Of a stretch of DNA of 62,816 nucleotides, positions 54,123 through 62,235 are shown piece after piece; within the stretch, counting starts at the first letter, position 1, and the number at the start of each line of letters is the position of its first letter. This DNA is from Novosphingobium sp. SG919 (GTDB lineage Bacteria; Pseudomonadota; Alphaproteobacteria; Sphingomonadales; Sphingomonadaceae): assembly GCF_012932495.1 (NCBI RefSeq), contig NZ_JABCNG010000009.1, positions 1-62,816 on the forward strand, given 5' to 3'. The position numbers and the translations under genes are program-made. The notes below the pieces were generated by a model. That model searched no databases. It had not been told where the DNA came from and saw only the letters and a list, made by a program, of their open reading frames with translations.

Positions 54123-55129
54123 TGAAAGCGCTCATCTCCCGCGCGCCCGGTGGCCCTGAAACGCTGGAACTGGCCGAGTTGCCAACCCCGCAGCCTGGCC
54201 GGTCCGAACTGCGGATCCGTGTCGTCGCCTGCGCCATCAACTATCCCGATGTGCTCATCATCGAGGACAAGTACCAGTTCAAGCCAACCCGCCCCTTCGC
54301 ACCGGGTTCGGAGGTTTGCGGTATCGTCGATGCGCTGGGCGAGGGCGTGGAGGATTGGGCGATCGGCGATCGGTTGATCGCGATCACGCTTGGGGGCGGA
54401 CTGGCTGAACAGGTCATCGTTCCCGCCGCCTCGGCAGTCCGCCTGCCCGACGGCGCCGATCCGGTCGAAGGCGCCGCGCTCGTCTTCACCTATGGCACCA
54501 CGATCCACGCGCTGAAGGATCGCGGGCAACTCAAGGCCGGTGAAACGCTGCTGGTCCTGGGCGCGGCGGGCGGCATCGGCCTGTCTGCAATCGAGATCGG
54601 CAAGGCGCTTGGGGCCACGGTCGTGGCCGCCGTTTCCAGCGCGGAAAAGGCCGCCGCCGCGCGCCAAGCCGGTGCCGACAGCACGTTGATCTATTCATCA
54701 GGCCCCTTGGACAAGGCCGCGTCCAAGGCGCTGGCAGACACGTTCAAGGCGGCCGTGGGCCCGCACGGCGCGCATTTGATCTACGATCCCGTGGGTGGCG
54801 ACTATGCCGAGCCGGCGCTCCGCAGCATTGCCTGGGAAGGTCGCTACCTAGTCACCGGCTTCCCGGCGGGGATACCGCATCTGCCCCTCAACCTGACGCT
54901 GTTGAAAGCCTGCGACATGCGCGGCGTTTTCTGGGGCGGCTTCGTTTCCCGCGAACCGGAACGTCATCGCGCCCATGTGCGCGAACTGCTGCACTGGTGG
55001 CAGAACGGACAGATCAAGCCACGGATCGACCGCGTCTTCCCCCTCGCCGAAGGCGGCGCAGCGATCGCGCGGCTGGCCAACCGTTCGGCGATCGGCAAGG
55101 TCGTCGTGAGACTGTCGCAGGACGACTAG
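54122..55129 (+). CDS. Zinc-free MDR oxidoreductase (quinone oxidoreductase family)
   Basis: 335 aa from ATG 54122. Medium-chain dehydrogenase fold without the structural or catalytic zinc ligands: NYPDVLIIEDKYQFKP in the catalytic domain and cofactor motif GAAGGIGLSAIEIGKALGA followed by SSAEKAAAA (NADPH type). Such proteins reduce quinones or the C=C bond of enoyl-CoA or alpha,beta-unsaturated ketones with NADPH. As the last gene of the beta-oxidation operon it may remove an awkward double bond. Just after its stop codon, transposon-derived sequence begins. Confidence 0.9.
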   Translation: MKALISRAPGGPETLELAELPTPQPGRSELRIRVVACAINYPDVLIIEDKYQFKPTRPFAPGSEVCGIVDALGEGVEDWAIGDRLIAITLGGGLAEQVIVPAASAVRLPDGADPVEGAALVFTYGTTIHALKDRGQLKAGETLLVLGAAGGIGLSAIEIGKALGATVVAAVSSAEKAAAARQAGADSTLIYSSGPLDKAASKALADTFKAAVGPHGAHLIYDPVGGDYAEPALRSIAWEGRYLVTGFPAGIPHLPLNLTLLKACDMRGVFWGGFVSREPERHRAHVRELLHWWQNGQIKPRIDRVFPLAEGGAAIARLANRSAIGKVVVRLSQDD

Positions 55130-55156
55130 CTATCTAGTTGCGGAACGTCATTGGGA

Positions 55157-56104
55157 TCAGATAGGATGGGGCATCGCGGAGAACGCAAGGACCTCTTCGC
55201 CTGAGAAGTAGTCCCGGTCGGCCAGTATCGTCAGATCTTCCACGCCGGTCGCTTCGCGTGCCAGCTTGCCCATGGCAGCAAGCGCACTTCGGTCGTGACC
55301 GACGTTCGTAACCTCGTGCGCCACGAAAAGATGGTGGTCTGCGTCGACAGCTGCCTGAAGGTTGTAACCGACCTGTCCCGTCCCCTTGCCGGTGCTCGCC
55401 ATGGCTCGCGCATCCGGGTCGGTCAGTGATATCTGCCGATCGGGCGCGGCCTCGACCGCCTGCTCCATCGCCTTGAGGTCGCGCATCTGTCGGCGAAGAG
55501 CCTCGAGCCGCTCGGCAAGTCGGGTCGTGCGAATCTCGGCGACCTCGCTTTCCTGCCGGTCGGCGGTATCGAGCATGACCAGATATCGCTCGATGCTCGC
55601 ATCCACCTGCTCCATCCGACGGCGGATCGCACCCGGCGTGAAGTTCTTGTCGCGCGTATTAACCGCCCTGAACAGGCTGCCGTCCACCGCCACCGTTCCG
55701 CCAGCGATGAGGCCAAGGTTACGGCACAGTGCTACAAACTGCCGGCACGTCGCCTGGATCGCCTGGCCGTTGTCGCGCCGGAAATCAGCAATGGTCTTGA
55801 AGTCTGGCGCCAACTTGCCCGTCAGCCACATCAGCTCGACATTGCGACCTGCCTCGCGCTCAAGCCGCCGGCTCGACTGCACCTGGTTCAGATACCCGTA
55901 GAGATATAGCTTGAGCAGCATCGCCGGGTGATATCCCGGGCGCCCCGTAGACGCTGCATCCTCGAAGCCGAGCCCCGCCAGATCCAGTTCGTCGATGAAG
56001 ACATCAACCACGCGTACCGCGTTGTCCTCGGACACGTAATCATCAACGCTATCGGGCAAAAGCAGCTTCTGCCGGCGGTCACAGCCCTCGATGAAACGTC
56101 CCAC
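55157..56104 (-). pseudogene. IS1182-family transposase, 3'-truncated
   Basis: 315 codons from GTG 56104 (GGAG upstream), starting VGRFIEGCDRRQKLLLPDSV and including YGYLNQVQSSRRLEREAGRN and VAVDGSLFRAVNTRDKNF. Family members are near 450-500 aa, so the last third, with the final catalytic region, is lost: homology ends at DYFSGEEVLA, followed by a short unrelated tail. The outer end of the element is visible as a GGCTGTGTGAAAAC terminus at 56147-56160. The truncation joins it directly to the end of the beta-oxidation operon. Confidence 0.85.
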
Positions 56105-56272
56105 TTCGGCGCCTCCTACAACGCCAAAATCATAGCATATCAGGGCGTTTTCACACAGCCTCCACCCAATTTCGGTCGTTCCCGAAGCGCTGGATTTGTC
56201 CACGCGGCCTGGCCGCCGCGCCGGGGTTGCGCATGATTTACAACCCGCCAGTGACCAACCCAAAATAGACGT

Positions 56273-56311
56273 CTCGCTGCTGCTGCCTTCCATTGAGCAA
56301 GCAGCAGCGAG
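56273..56311 (-). terminator. Hairpin after the hydroxylase gene
   Basis: Perfect 11-bp stem, CTCGCTGCTGC pairing with GCAGCAGCGAG, with a 17-base loop, 10 bp beyond the hydroxylase stop codon. On the minus strand a TATTTT stretch follows closely. Confidence 0.55.
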
Positions 56312-56320
56312 CAGCATCGA

Positions 56321-57235
56321 TCAGGCTTGACCTGCCGGCTGGCCGGCTGGAACTTCGGCAACCTTACCGTCCTTGAAAAGGGCGTCATACTTGGTTTCGA
56401 GGTTCTTGAACTCGGTCCCGCAGATTTTGTCCCACCAGCGGAAATACAATCCATAGTTTCCGCGGACCATCTGGTGATGCATGTAGTGATGCATCGCGGT
56501 GTTCTTCCATCGCAGCACCGGAACCTTGAGCCACCAGGACGGATAGACCTCGTAGCCGAGGTGGCCGATCACGTTCAACGCCAGCTGGCCCAGCCCCCAG
56601 ACCACCGGGATCGAAACGTGCCACGGCAGGAGGAGGAACAGGGGGAGCATGGCCACCGCCGCGCCTGCTTCGCCCAACGCCTCCAGCGGGTGGAAGTGAA
56701 ACGCCGAGTAAGGCGTCGGGTCGGTGCTTTCGTGATGAACCTTGTGCACCCGATCATACAGCTTCGGGTGATGCATGATGCGATGCATCCAATAGAAGTA
56801 CGCATCGTGGATCACGAAAACAAAGAACAGGATCATCGCGTAATAGGCCCACCCGTGGGAAGCGATGTCGCTATAGCTGTTTTTTTCCGATGCCGGGACG
56901 AGAAACGCCGTCCAGATATCGACAGCAATGAAAATTACCTGCGTGCAGGTGCTGAACAGCGCCTCGCGAAACACCTGACTGGGCTTGGGCCAAGGCTTGC
57001 GCGACAGTTTGCGCTTTTTCAGCGGCTTGTCGAGCAACACCCAAAACACCACGAAGAAGGTCGTCGCAAAGGCGATGTACTTCGCGGTTTCACTAAAGAA
57101 GATCTGCACCTGCTCGTTGGCTTCCGAGCCGAGCAGGGGATTGATGACGGTGGCCAGCAAGGCTGCGCCGGCGCCGCCCAATCCGATCCAGATCGGCGTG
57201 CGTGTCGACTTTATCGGGCCTTCTCTTGTCGCCAT
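56321..57235 (-). CDS. Sterol desaturase/fatty-acid hydroxylase family membrane protein
   Basis: 304 aa with about four membrane helices and the eight-histidine di-iron signature: HDAYFYWMHR, HHPKLYDRVHKVHHES and NTAMHHYMHHQM. These enzymes hydroxylate or desaturate lipids, carotenoids or sterol-like molecules at the membrane using O2. The sequence is complete and the start is well placed, so it is probably active. It is isolated between an IS1182 remnant and IS630 remnants, with no partner genes, so its link to the catabolic island is uncertain. Confidence 0.9.
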   Translation of the reverse strand: MATREGPIKSTRTPIWIGLGGAGAALLATVINPLLGSEANEQVQIFFSETAKYIAFATTFFVVFWVLLDKPLKKRKLSRKPWPKPSQVFREALFSTCTQVIFIAVDIWTAFLVPASEKNSYSDIASHGWAYYAMILFFVFVIHDAYFYWMHRIMHHPKLYDRVHKVHHESTDPTPYSAFHFHPLEALGEAGAAVAMLPLFLLLPWHVSIPVVWGLGQLALNVIGHLGYEVYPSWWLKVPVLRWKNTAMHHYMHHQMVRGNYGLYFRWWDKICGTEFKNLETKYDALFKDGKVAEVPAGQPAGQA

Positions 57236-57319
57236 GGGATTTCCTCGCGTTGAGCCGACCCGCCGTACCGAGCTTCAATGGAGGAAATGTGGAGGGAAGT
57301 TGGAGCGCGCGTGGCGAAG

Positions 57320-57556
57320 CTAGTGGATTCCGGTCGATCAACCCGGCAAGGACCAGCCGCATTGAACTTCGCCACCCGATCTCGGACGATCTGCAACATG
57401 CCCCCGCCGATCCGCGCTGGCCGCCTCGGTCCGGCTCGCGCCATCATAGATCGCTGCCAGCACGAACAAGCGTCAGGTCTGTGCGCCGTCCCGCGAGCCG
57501 CGAGCCGCCTTCCTCACATAGGCGGCGTCGAAATCTGTGCAAAGCGCGATCGCCAT
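57320..57556 (-). pseudogene. IS630-family transposase N-terminal remnant
   Basis: From ATG 57556 the minus strand reads MAIALCTDFDAAYVRKAARG, typical of the helix-turn-helix start of IS630 transposases. A TGA interrupts it after about 29 codons; LAAIYDGASRTEAA follows, then in another frame ARIGGGMLQIVRDRVAKFNA. The DDE domain is missing. A terminus-like ATACCAAGG...GATCAGA sequence lies upstream near 57625-57645 and resembles the end of the IS630 copy at the right edge of the window. Confidence 0.7.
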
Positions 57557-57777
57557 GGCAAACTCCAATCCGCTTGCCTTCTTGAATCGGCGCCCCCCCC
57601 CGATCGCAACCCCCGAGAGGCACGATCTCTGATCCTTGGTATGAGGCTGGTTGGCTGCCGGTACGCCATAATGGAAATTTTTGCCCTCATTGGTAATGTT
57701 CGCAGGCCCTTCCTCGGACGTAAAAATCGAGCATTCGTTCAGACGGCACCTGCGCATTTCTGCCCGCAGCAATGCCA
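57557..57777. other. Intergenic stretch with IS630 end
   Basis: It contains the upstream part and probable terminal repeat of the IS630 remnant and a run of nine C at about 57592-57600. I see no gene in it. Confidence 0.4.
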
Positions 57778-58215
57778 TCAGCACTTAAGAATTCGTCCCT
57801 TCAGCATCAGGCCGTCGCGCATATTGAGGCCCAGCAGCATGATGTTGACGGCGCCTGAGATCAATTCGATTACCTGAACCACATAGAAGGAGGCGTCGAA
57901 CCGCCCGACCTGCGCCTTCTGCGCCAGAAAATACGCCGAGGGTATCAGGATTAACAAGCCGGTCGCCGCAACGAAAGGCATGCGCCGAAGTTTGGCGCCC
58001 ACTATCCCCCCTTACGCCCCTTGGCCAATGCGAGACCCGATCCACCGGTGGCCACCAGAGCGGGTATCAGCAGGAAAAGGCCCCATGGCACAACGGATTT
58101 GACTGCGACGAACGGTTCTTGAGGCCAAGATTTCGCTACCCAGCGTAGAGAGCCAAACGGTGGCGATCGTTATCAGCGCGATGGCGCCCGCCACGGGGTG
58201 CACTGTCTTGAGCAT
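57778..58215 (-). pseudogene. Frameshifted four-helix membrane protein
   Basis: Three minus-strand frames read as one protein: MLKTVHPVAGAIALITIATV from 58215; then, after a shift near 58120, FVAVKSVVPWGLFLLIPALV and GGSGLALAKGRKG; then, after a shift in a run of six G near 58010, GAKLRRMPFVAATGLLILIP to the end. Joined, they give about 145 aa with four hydrophobic helices, the pattern of a small conserved membrane protein I cannot name. Two shifts make it a pseudogene unless one is a sequencing error. It is divergent from the MarR gene. Confidence 0.65.
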
Positions 58216-58245
58216 CTTACCGCCCCTTCAACTGTATTTCGAATC

Positions 58246-58297
58246 ACGACATCATGATGACATAACGACATCATACAAGCAATGTCAATTTGACATT
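58246..58297. promoter_or_regulatory. Operator-like repeats before the MarR gene
   Basis: A perfect 17-bp palindrome, AATGTCAA-T-TTGACATT (58281-58297), lies 28 bp before the MarR start. Next to it are two direct copies of ACGACATCAT (58246-58255 and 58265-58274). This is a typical place and size for MarR autoregulation and control of the divergent gene. Confidence 0.7.
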
Positions 58298-58324
58298 ATA
58301 CTGTCCATCTGGGTACGACGAGCC

Positions 58325-58783
58325 ATGACTGATGCCCACGCCACCCCCGTCGTTGAAGCCGTGACAGCCCTCGTGCTGGACTTGTTTCGCGTGAACAATC
58401 TCGCACTCAATTCAGGCGATAGGCTGGTAGCAGAAATCGGCCTGACCAGCGCACGATGGCAAGTGCTGGGTAGCATAGTTGCGGCAGAACGCCCGCAGCC
58501 AGTCGCCCGGCTGGCGCGCGACATGGGAACCAATCGGCAAAATGTGCAACGCATCGTCAACGATCTGGAGAAAGAGGGCTCGATAGAGTTTCAGCCCAAT
58601 CCTCATCACCGGCGGGCGCAGTTGGTGGTGTTGACTGACAAAGGGCGACAGACTTTCGAAGCCGCCATGGCACGACAAGGGCCATGGGCAGAACGCCTGG
58701 CGCAAGGCCTGGATGCATCAACGATCGTCTCTGCTCATCGCGTGCTTTTGGCTCTTAAGCAGAACCTTACCCGCCATGGATGA
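58325..58783 (+). CDS. MarR-family transcriptional regulator
   Basis: 152 aa from ATG 58325; the longer open frame overlaps the palindromic promoter and is not used. Winged helix with ERPQPVARLARDMGTNRQNV as the DNA-binding helices and a wing in NPHHRRAQLVVLTDKG. Members respond to phenolic or other small molecules and repress neighbours. The likely targets are the divergent membrane-protein pseudogene and the DUF2867-like gene that overlaps its stop codon, both now broken, so it may be an orphan regulator. Confidence 0.9.
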   Translation: MTDAHATPVVEAVTALVLDLFRVNNLALNSGDRLVAEIGLTSARWQVLGSIVAAERPQPVARLARDMGTNRQNVQRIVNDLEKEGSIEFQPNPHHRRAQLVVLTDKGRQTFEAAMARQGPWAERLAQGLDASTIVSAHRVLLALKQNLTRHG

Positions 58784-59018
58784 CATCGACCCCACGCACC
58801 TGATAGGCCCACGCGAGCAGTGGCCTATCTGGACCGTCGCTCGATCGAACTGCCTATTGCGATCGGCCCACTCATGGCGTGGAATCTGATGATGGCGCAA
58901 CCGCTTCCTTTGCTGAAGGCTGCGTTCTGATTGCGCGATGCAATGTTACCGCCCGATTGCTACCGCCTCGCTTGGATAAGCCATGTCGTTATTGACGTCG
59001 TTATGTACGTCATGAGCG

Positions 59019-59408
59019 ATGGAGGCCGGCGTGGCGGTGCTCGAGGTTTTGAATGTTGAACGGCGGCGGCGTTGGTCGGATGCGGCGAAGGCGTCGATCC
59101 TGTCCGAGGTTGGCGTTGATGGCTGGACGGTGAGCGATGTTGCGCGCCGTCACGACGTGACGCGGCAGCATTTGTACCAGTGGCGGCGGGATTTGCGGCA
59201 AAAGGGGGTGTGGCCTGGCCACGGCGGCGAGGCGTTTGTGGCGGTCGAGCTGCTGCCTGTGCCCGCAGATGCGGGTGGGCCCGCAACGTGCGAGGCGTCG
59301 ACGTCCGAGGTGACGATCATTCTGGGCAACGGCCGGCAACTACGGTGCCGCGAGACGATCGGCGATGCCGAGCTGAGCCGGTTGCTGCGCGTGCTGGGGG
59401 CGGCGTGA
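59019..59408 (+). CDS. tnpA: IS66 accessory protein TnpA
   Basis: 129 aa, the first IS66 gene. It has a helix-turn-helix of the IS3/IS66 OrfA kind (RRRWSDAAKASILSEVGVDG, then VSDVARRHDVTRQHLYQWRR) and a C-terminal tail ending in LSRLLRVLGAA. It is needed for transposition in studied IS66 elements, probably binding DNA ends. GTGA at its end overlaps the tnpB start. Confidence 0.92.
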   Translation: MEAGVAVLEVLNVERRRRWSDAAKASILSEVGVDGWTVSDVARRHDVTRQHLYQWRRDLRQKGVWPGHGGEAFVAVELLPVPADAGGPATCEASTSEVTIILGNGRQLRCRETIGDAELSRLLRVLGAA

Positions 59409-59764
59409 TCGGACCTGGCGCCGGCGCGCGGGTCTATCTGGCGTGTGGCGCGACCGATATGCGCAAGAGCATCACGGGCCTTGCCGTTCTGGCGCAGGAA
59501 CACTTGCGGCAGAACCCCGCCAGCGGCGCGGTCTTTGCGTTCCGCGGCCGCAGGGGTGACCGGATCAAGTTGCTTTACTGGGACGGGCAGGGTTTTTGCC
59601 TCTATTACAAGATCCTGCAGAAGGGCCGGTTTCCCTGGCCCGGCAGCGGCGATGCGGTGGCGCGGCTGACCTCGGCACAACTGGCCATGCTGTGGGAAGG
59701 GATCGACTGGCGGCGGCCGTCATGGGGGCGCCGCCGGCACGCGTTGGGTGATCTATCAGGCTGA
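59405..59764 (+). CDS. tnpB: IS66 Orf2-like protein TnpB
   Basis: 119 aa from GTG 59405, overlapping the tnpA stop. Typical of IS66 Orf2: VYLACGATDMRKSITGLAVL, then FRGRRGDRIKLLYWDGQGFC and FPWPGSGDAVARLT. Not related to the RNA-guided TnpB of IS200/IS605 despite the shared name. Its biochemical role is not known, but it is required for IS66 movement. Confidence 0.94.
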   Translation: MIGPGAGARVYLACGATDMRKSITGLAVLAQEHLRQNPASGAVFAFRGRRGDRIKLLYWDGQGFCLYYKILQKGRFPWPGSGDAVARLTSAQLAMLWEGIDWRRPSWGRRRHALGDLSG

Positions 59765-59814
59765 TTTTGGGTATTTTTCTGGCGGATTGACGGCAATTCT
59801 GCTATCCCGTGGGC

Positions 59815-61446
59815 ATGCCATCGATCGCCGCATCACTGCCCGATGATCCCATCGCGCTCAAGGCGATGGTGGCGGCTTTGCAGGCGCAGAACAGCGCCTT
59901 GTCGGCCACGGTGCGCGTCTTCGAGCAACACATCGCCGACCTGCAGTTGCGCATCGCCAAGCTCAAGCGGCAGGCGTTCGGCAAAAAGTCCGAGAAAGTC
60001 GAGCGCGAGATCGAACAACTCGAACTCGCGCTCGAAGGCCTGCTGATCGCCAGGGCCGAGGCCAGTCCGGCCGCGGCAAGCGATGATGATGACGCGCCCG
60101 AACCGGCCCAGCCCGCGGCGGCAGCGCGGGCGCCGCGCCGCCGTCCCCGCGTCTCGGCCGAGACCCCGCGCGAACGCCGCGAACTCGATCCCGGTGCGGC
60201 CTGCCCCGATTGCAGCGGCACCCTGCGCGTGGTCGGCGAGGACGTCAGCGAGATGCTGGACCTGATCGCCGCCCGGTTGAAGGTCATCGAGATCGCGCGG
60301 ATCAAGAAGTCCTGTCGCGCCTGCGAGCGGATGGTGCAGGCGCCGGCATCGAGCCGGCCGATCCCCGGCAGCATGGCGACCGCCTCGTTGCTGGCGTATA
60401 TTCTGGTCTCCAAGTTCGACGATCACCTGCCGCTGTACCGGTTGAACGAGATCTTCGCCCGCATGGGCGCAGACATCCCCGACAGCACGATGGCCGACTG
60501 GTGCGGGCGCACCATGAAGCTGCTCCTGCCATTGATCGAGCGGATCGAGGGTCACGTCCTGGCGCATGATCTGCTGCATGCCGACGATACGCCGATCCGG
60601 GTGCTCGATCGCAGCCTGCGCACCGCCGGGGTTGGCGGGCAACTCGGCAAAGGCGTGCGCAAAGGGCGCATCTGGGCCTATGTCCTCGACCAGCGGCCGT
60701 GGGCCGGGCTGGCCCCGCCAGGTATCGCCTACAAGTTCGCCGCCGACTGGAAGCAGGAACACGTGCTCGCGCACTTGCGCGATGCACGCGGTATCCTCCA
60801 GGCCGATGCGTACAAGGGCTATGCCAAACTTTACGCGCCAGGACCTAATGGCACCGCGCCATTCCGCGAGGCGGCGTGTTGGGCGCATCTGCGCCGTGAT
60901 TTCCATGACCTGTGGGTCGGTGCCAAGTCGCCAATCGCCCGCGAGGCTCTCGATCGCATCGGTGCCCTCTACGACATTGAGGCGCAGATCATGGGGAAAA
61001 GCGCCGCCGATCGGCTCGCTACGCGTCAGGCCCAGAGCAAGCCCAGGGTCGAGGCCTTCCACGCATGGGCTCAGGCCCAACTGACCAGACTTCCCATCAA
61101 GGGCGACCTCGCCAATGCCTTCCGCTACGCGCTCGCACGCTGGCCGGCCTTCTGCTTGTTCCTCGAGGATGGCCGCGTCGCCATCGACAACAATGCGGCG
61201 GAACGGGCGCTCAAACCCATTGGAATCGGCAGAAAGAACTGGTTGTTCGCCGGGGCCGACACCGGCGCCGAAACTCTCGCGCGGGCAATGACCATCATCG
61301 AAACTGCCAAGATGAATGGCCTCGACCCGCAAGCCTACCTTGCCGACGTGCTGGCGCGCATCAACGATCACAAGATCAACCGGCTCGACGAATTGTTACC
61401 CTGGAATTGGAGCCCGCTGCTGCCGGCAGCAAAGGCTGCTGCCTGA
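59815..61446 (+). CDS. tnpC: IS66 transposase TnpC
   Basis: 543 aa from ATG 59815 (GTG 59809 is in frame). An N-terminal coiled coil (LQAQNSALSATVRVFEQHIA), a zinc-finger-like CPDCSGTL plus CRACERM, then the DDE domain: first Asp in LLHADDTPIRVLD, second in ILQADAYKGYAKLY, and Glu in IDNNAAERALKPIGIGRKNW. Fully open and of normal length, so it should be an active transposase. TGATG links it to the next small gene. Confidence 0.96.
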   Translation: MPSIAASLPDDPIALKAMVAALQAQNSALSATVRVFEQHIADLQLRIAKLKRQAFGKKSEKVEREIEQLELALEGLLIARAEASPAAASDDDDAPEPAQPAAAARAPRRRPRVSAETPRERRELDPGAACPDCSGTLRVVGEDVSEMLDLIAARLKVIEIARIKKSCRACERMVQAPASSRPIPGSMATASLLAYILVSKFDDHLPLYRLNEIFARMGADIPDSTMADWCGRTMKLLLPLIERIEGHVLAHDLLHADDTPIRVLDRSLRTAGVGGQLGKGVRKGRIWAYVLDQRPWAGLAPPGIAYKFAADWKQEHVLAHLRDARGILQADAYKGYAKLYAPGPNGTAPFREAACWAHLRRDFHDLWVGAKSPIAREALDRIGALYDIEAQIMGKSAADRLATRQAQSKPRVEAFHAWAQAQLTRLPIKGDLANAFRYALARWPAFCLFLEDGRVAIDNNAAERALKPIGIGRKNWLFAGADTGAETLARAMTIIETAKMNGLDPQAYLADVLARINDHKINRLDELLPWNWSPLLPAAKAAA

Positions 61447-61742
61447 TGCCCACCGTCCGCCATGTCTTCATGCTCGATTATGTCGCCGACATCCTGGGCG
61501 AGCACCCTGAACTCATCGACGCCATCGTCAGCAATGACGATAATCTGACCTACGGCTCGATCATCTCCGTTGGTTTGGGTCCGGACGAATGGCGCACCGC
61601 ACTGACCGACAATGCCATCGACGAATTACGAAGCATGATCGCCGACGCACGGCGATCTCCTGACGAATGGGAGCAATTCCTGCAGGACCTTGTCTCCGAT
61701 CCTGCCACCATCGAAATCGTCAAGGCCTATAAGCTGCGGTAA
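61446..61742 (+). CDS. Small 98-aa protein inside IS66
   Basis: 98 aa starting at ATG 61446, which overlaps the tnpC stop by one base, and ending inside the right terminal repeat. It is acidic and helical (LGEHPELIDAIVSNDDNL, then DEWRTALTDNAIDELRSMI), with no membrane segment or known motif. Its position as a translationally coupled fourth gene suggests an accessory role in transposition or a passenger function such as an antitoxin-like protein. I do not recognise the family. Confidence 0.7.
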   Translation: MPTVRHVFMLDYVADILGEHPELIDAIVSNDDNLTYGSIISVGLGPDEWRTALTDNAIDELRSMIADARRSPDEWEQFLQDLVSDPATIEIVKAYKLR

Positions 61743-62081
61743 CAATCGGGCGATTACGATGCAATTTCGGCTCCGTTCGGCGTAAAGAGGATCGGCGGGT
61801 TTAGCCGGCAGCAGCATGCGTCCGTTCAGGTGGGCGACTACCTTGATTTCTTCCTCGTTGAAGGCGTGACGTCCAACACCTTGCTACTCATCGAGCGTGA
61901 TCGGCACCTCGATGTGATGACCTGCGTTTCAACGCACGGGACTCGCCTGAGTATTACATCCTCGGTGGTGGTGCGCAATGGCTTTGGGCACGCGTATATG
62001 CTGCTGGTAGGTCAGGCGCATAAGTGGATTGTGCAGAGCATGCTGTCTCGTTTGCGTCGGACTTTGTCAGTTCAGGGCTGA

Positions 62082-62235
62082 TCCTACATCGGCCGCCGGC
62101 AACCGTAATCTGCGCGAAGTAAATTTATCCGGCGAGTGCTTGTCGTCTCCAATCGAAATCATCGTGAGGTGAATATCACCAGTTTCGCTGCCCCTTGATT
62201 GCCTTGGACCGCTGCCTAATACCAAGGTGCAATGA
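62082..62235. other. Gap between the DUF2867-like remnant and IS630
   Basis: No gene seen. The right part contains the presumed IS630 terminus (AATACCAAGGTGCAATGATC) and its TA-type junction near 62217-62219. Confidence 0.4.

Larger units (their letters stand above)
58945..61757 (+). mobile_element. Complete IS66-family insertion sequence
   Basis: 2,813 bp with imperfect terminal inverted repeats: the left end GTTACCGCCCGATTGCTACC and the complement of the right end GTAATCGCCCGATTGTTACC match at 17 of 20 bases. Both sides are flanked by the identical 8-bp target duplication GATGCAAT (58937-58944 and 61758-61765), the normal IS66 length. It contains tnpA, tnpB, tnpC and a fourth small gene. 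All frames are open, so it may still be active and the insertion looks recent. Confidence 0.95.
58776..62081 (+). pseudogene. DUF2867-like gene split by IS66
   Basis: Removing the IS66 element and one copy of its 8-bp duplication rejoins a continuous frame: AYLDRRSIELPIAIGPLMAW and MAQPLPLLKAAF before it (58820-58944), then SAPFGVKRIGGFSRQQ, VGDYLDFFLVEGV and DRHLDVMTCVSTHGTRLSIT after it, ending at 62081. This matches the DUF2867 pattern. A TGA at 58928-58930 and a shift between ATG 58776 (overlapping the MarR stop) and 58820 also damage it. Function of the family is unknown; it is usually predicted to be a small cytosolic protein. Confidence 0.7.

Noticed and set aside
55125..55138. ACTAGCTATCTAGT after the MDR gene as another copy of the 14-bp operator
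   Set aside because: The arms are ACTAG/CTAGT with a 4-bp centre. It does not align with ATAGYN4RCTAT and lies at the end of an operon.
57592..57600. Run of nine C as a phase-variation tract
   Set aside because: It lies in non-coding transposon debris with no open frame that it could switch.
59405..59764. TnpB as an RNA-guided nuclease
   Set aside because: It is the 119-aa IS66 Orf2 protein, with no RuvC domain; only the name is shared.
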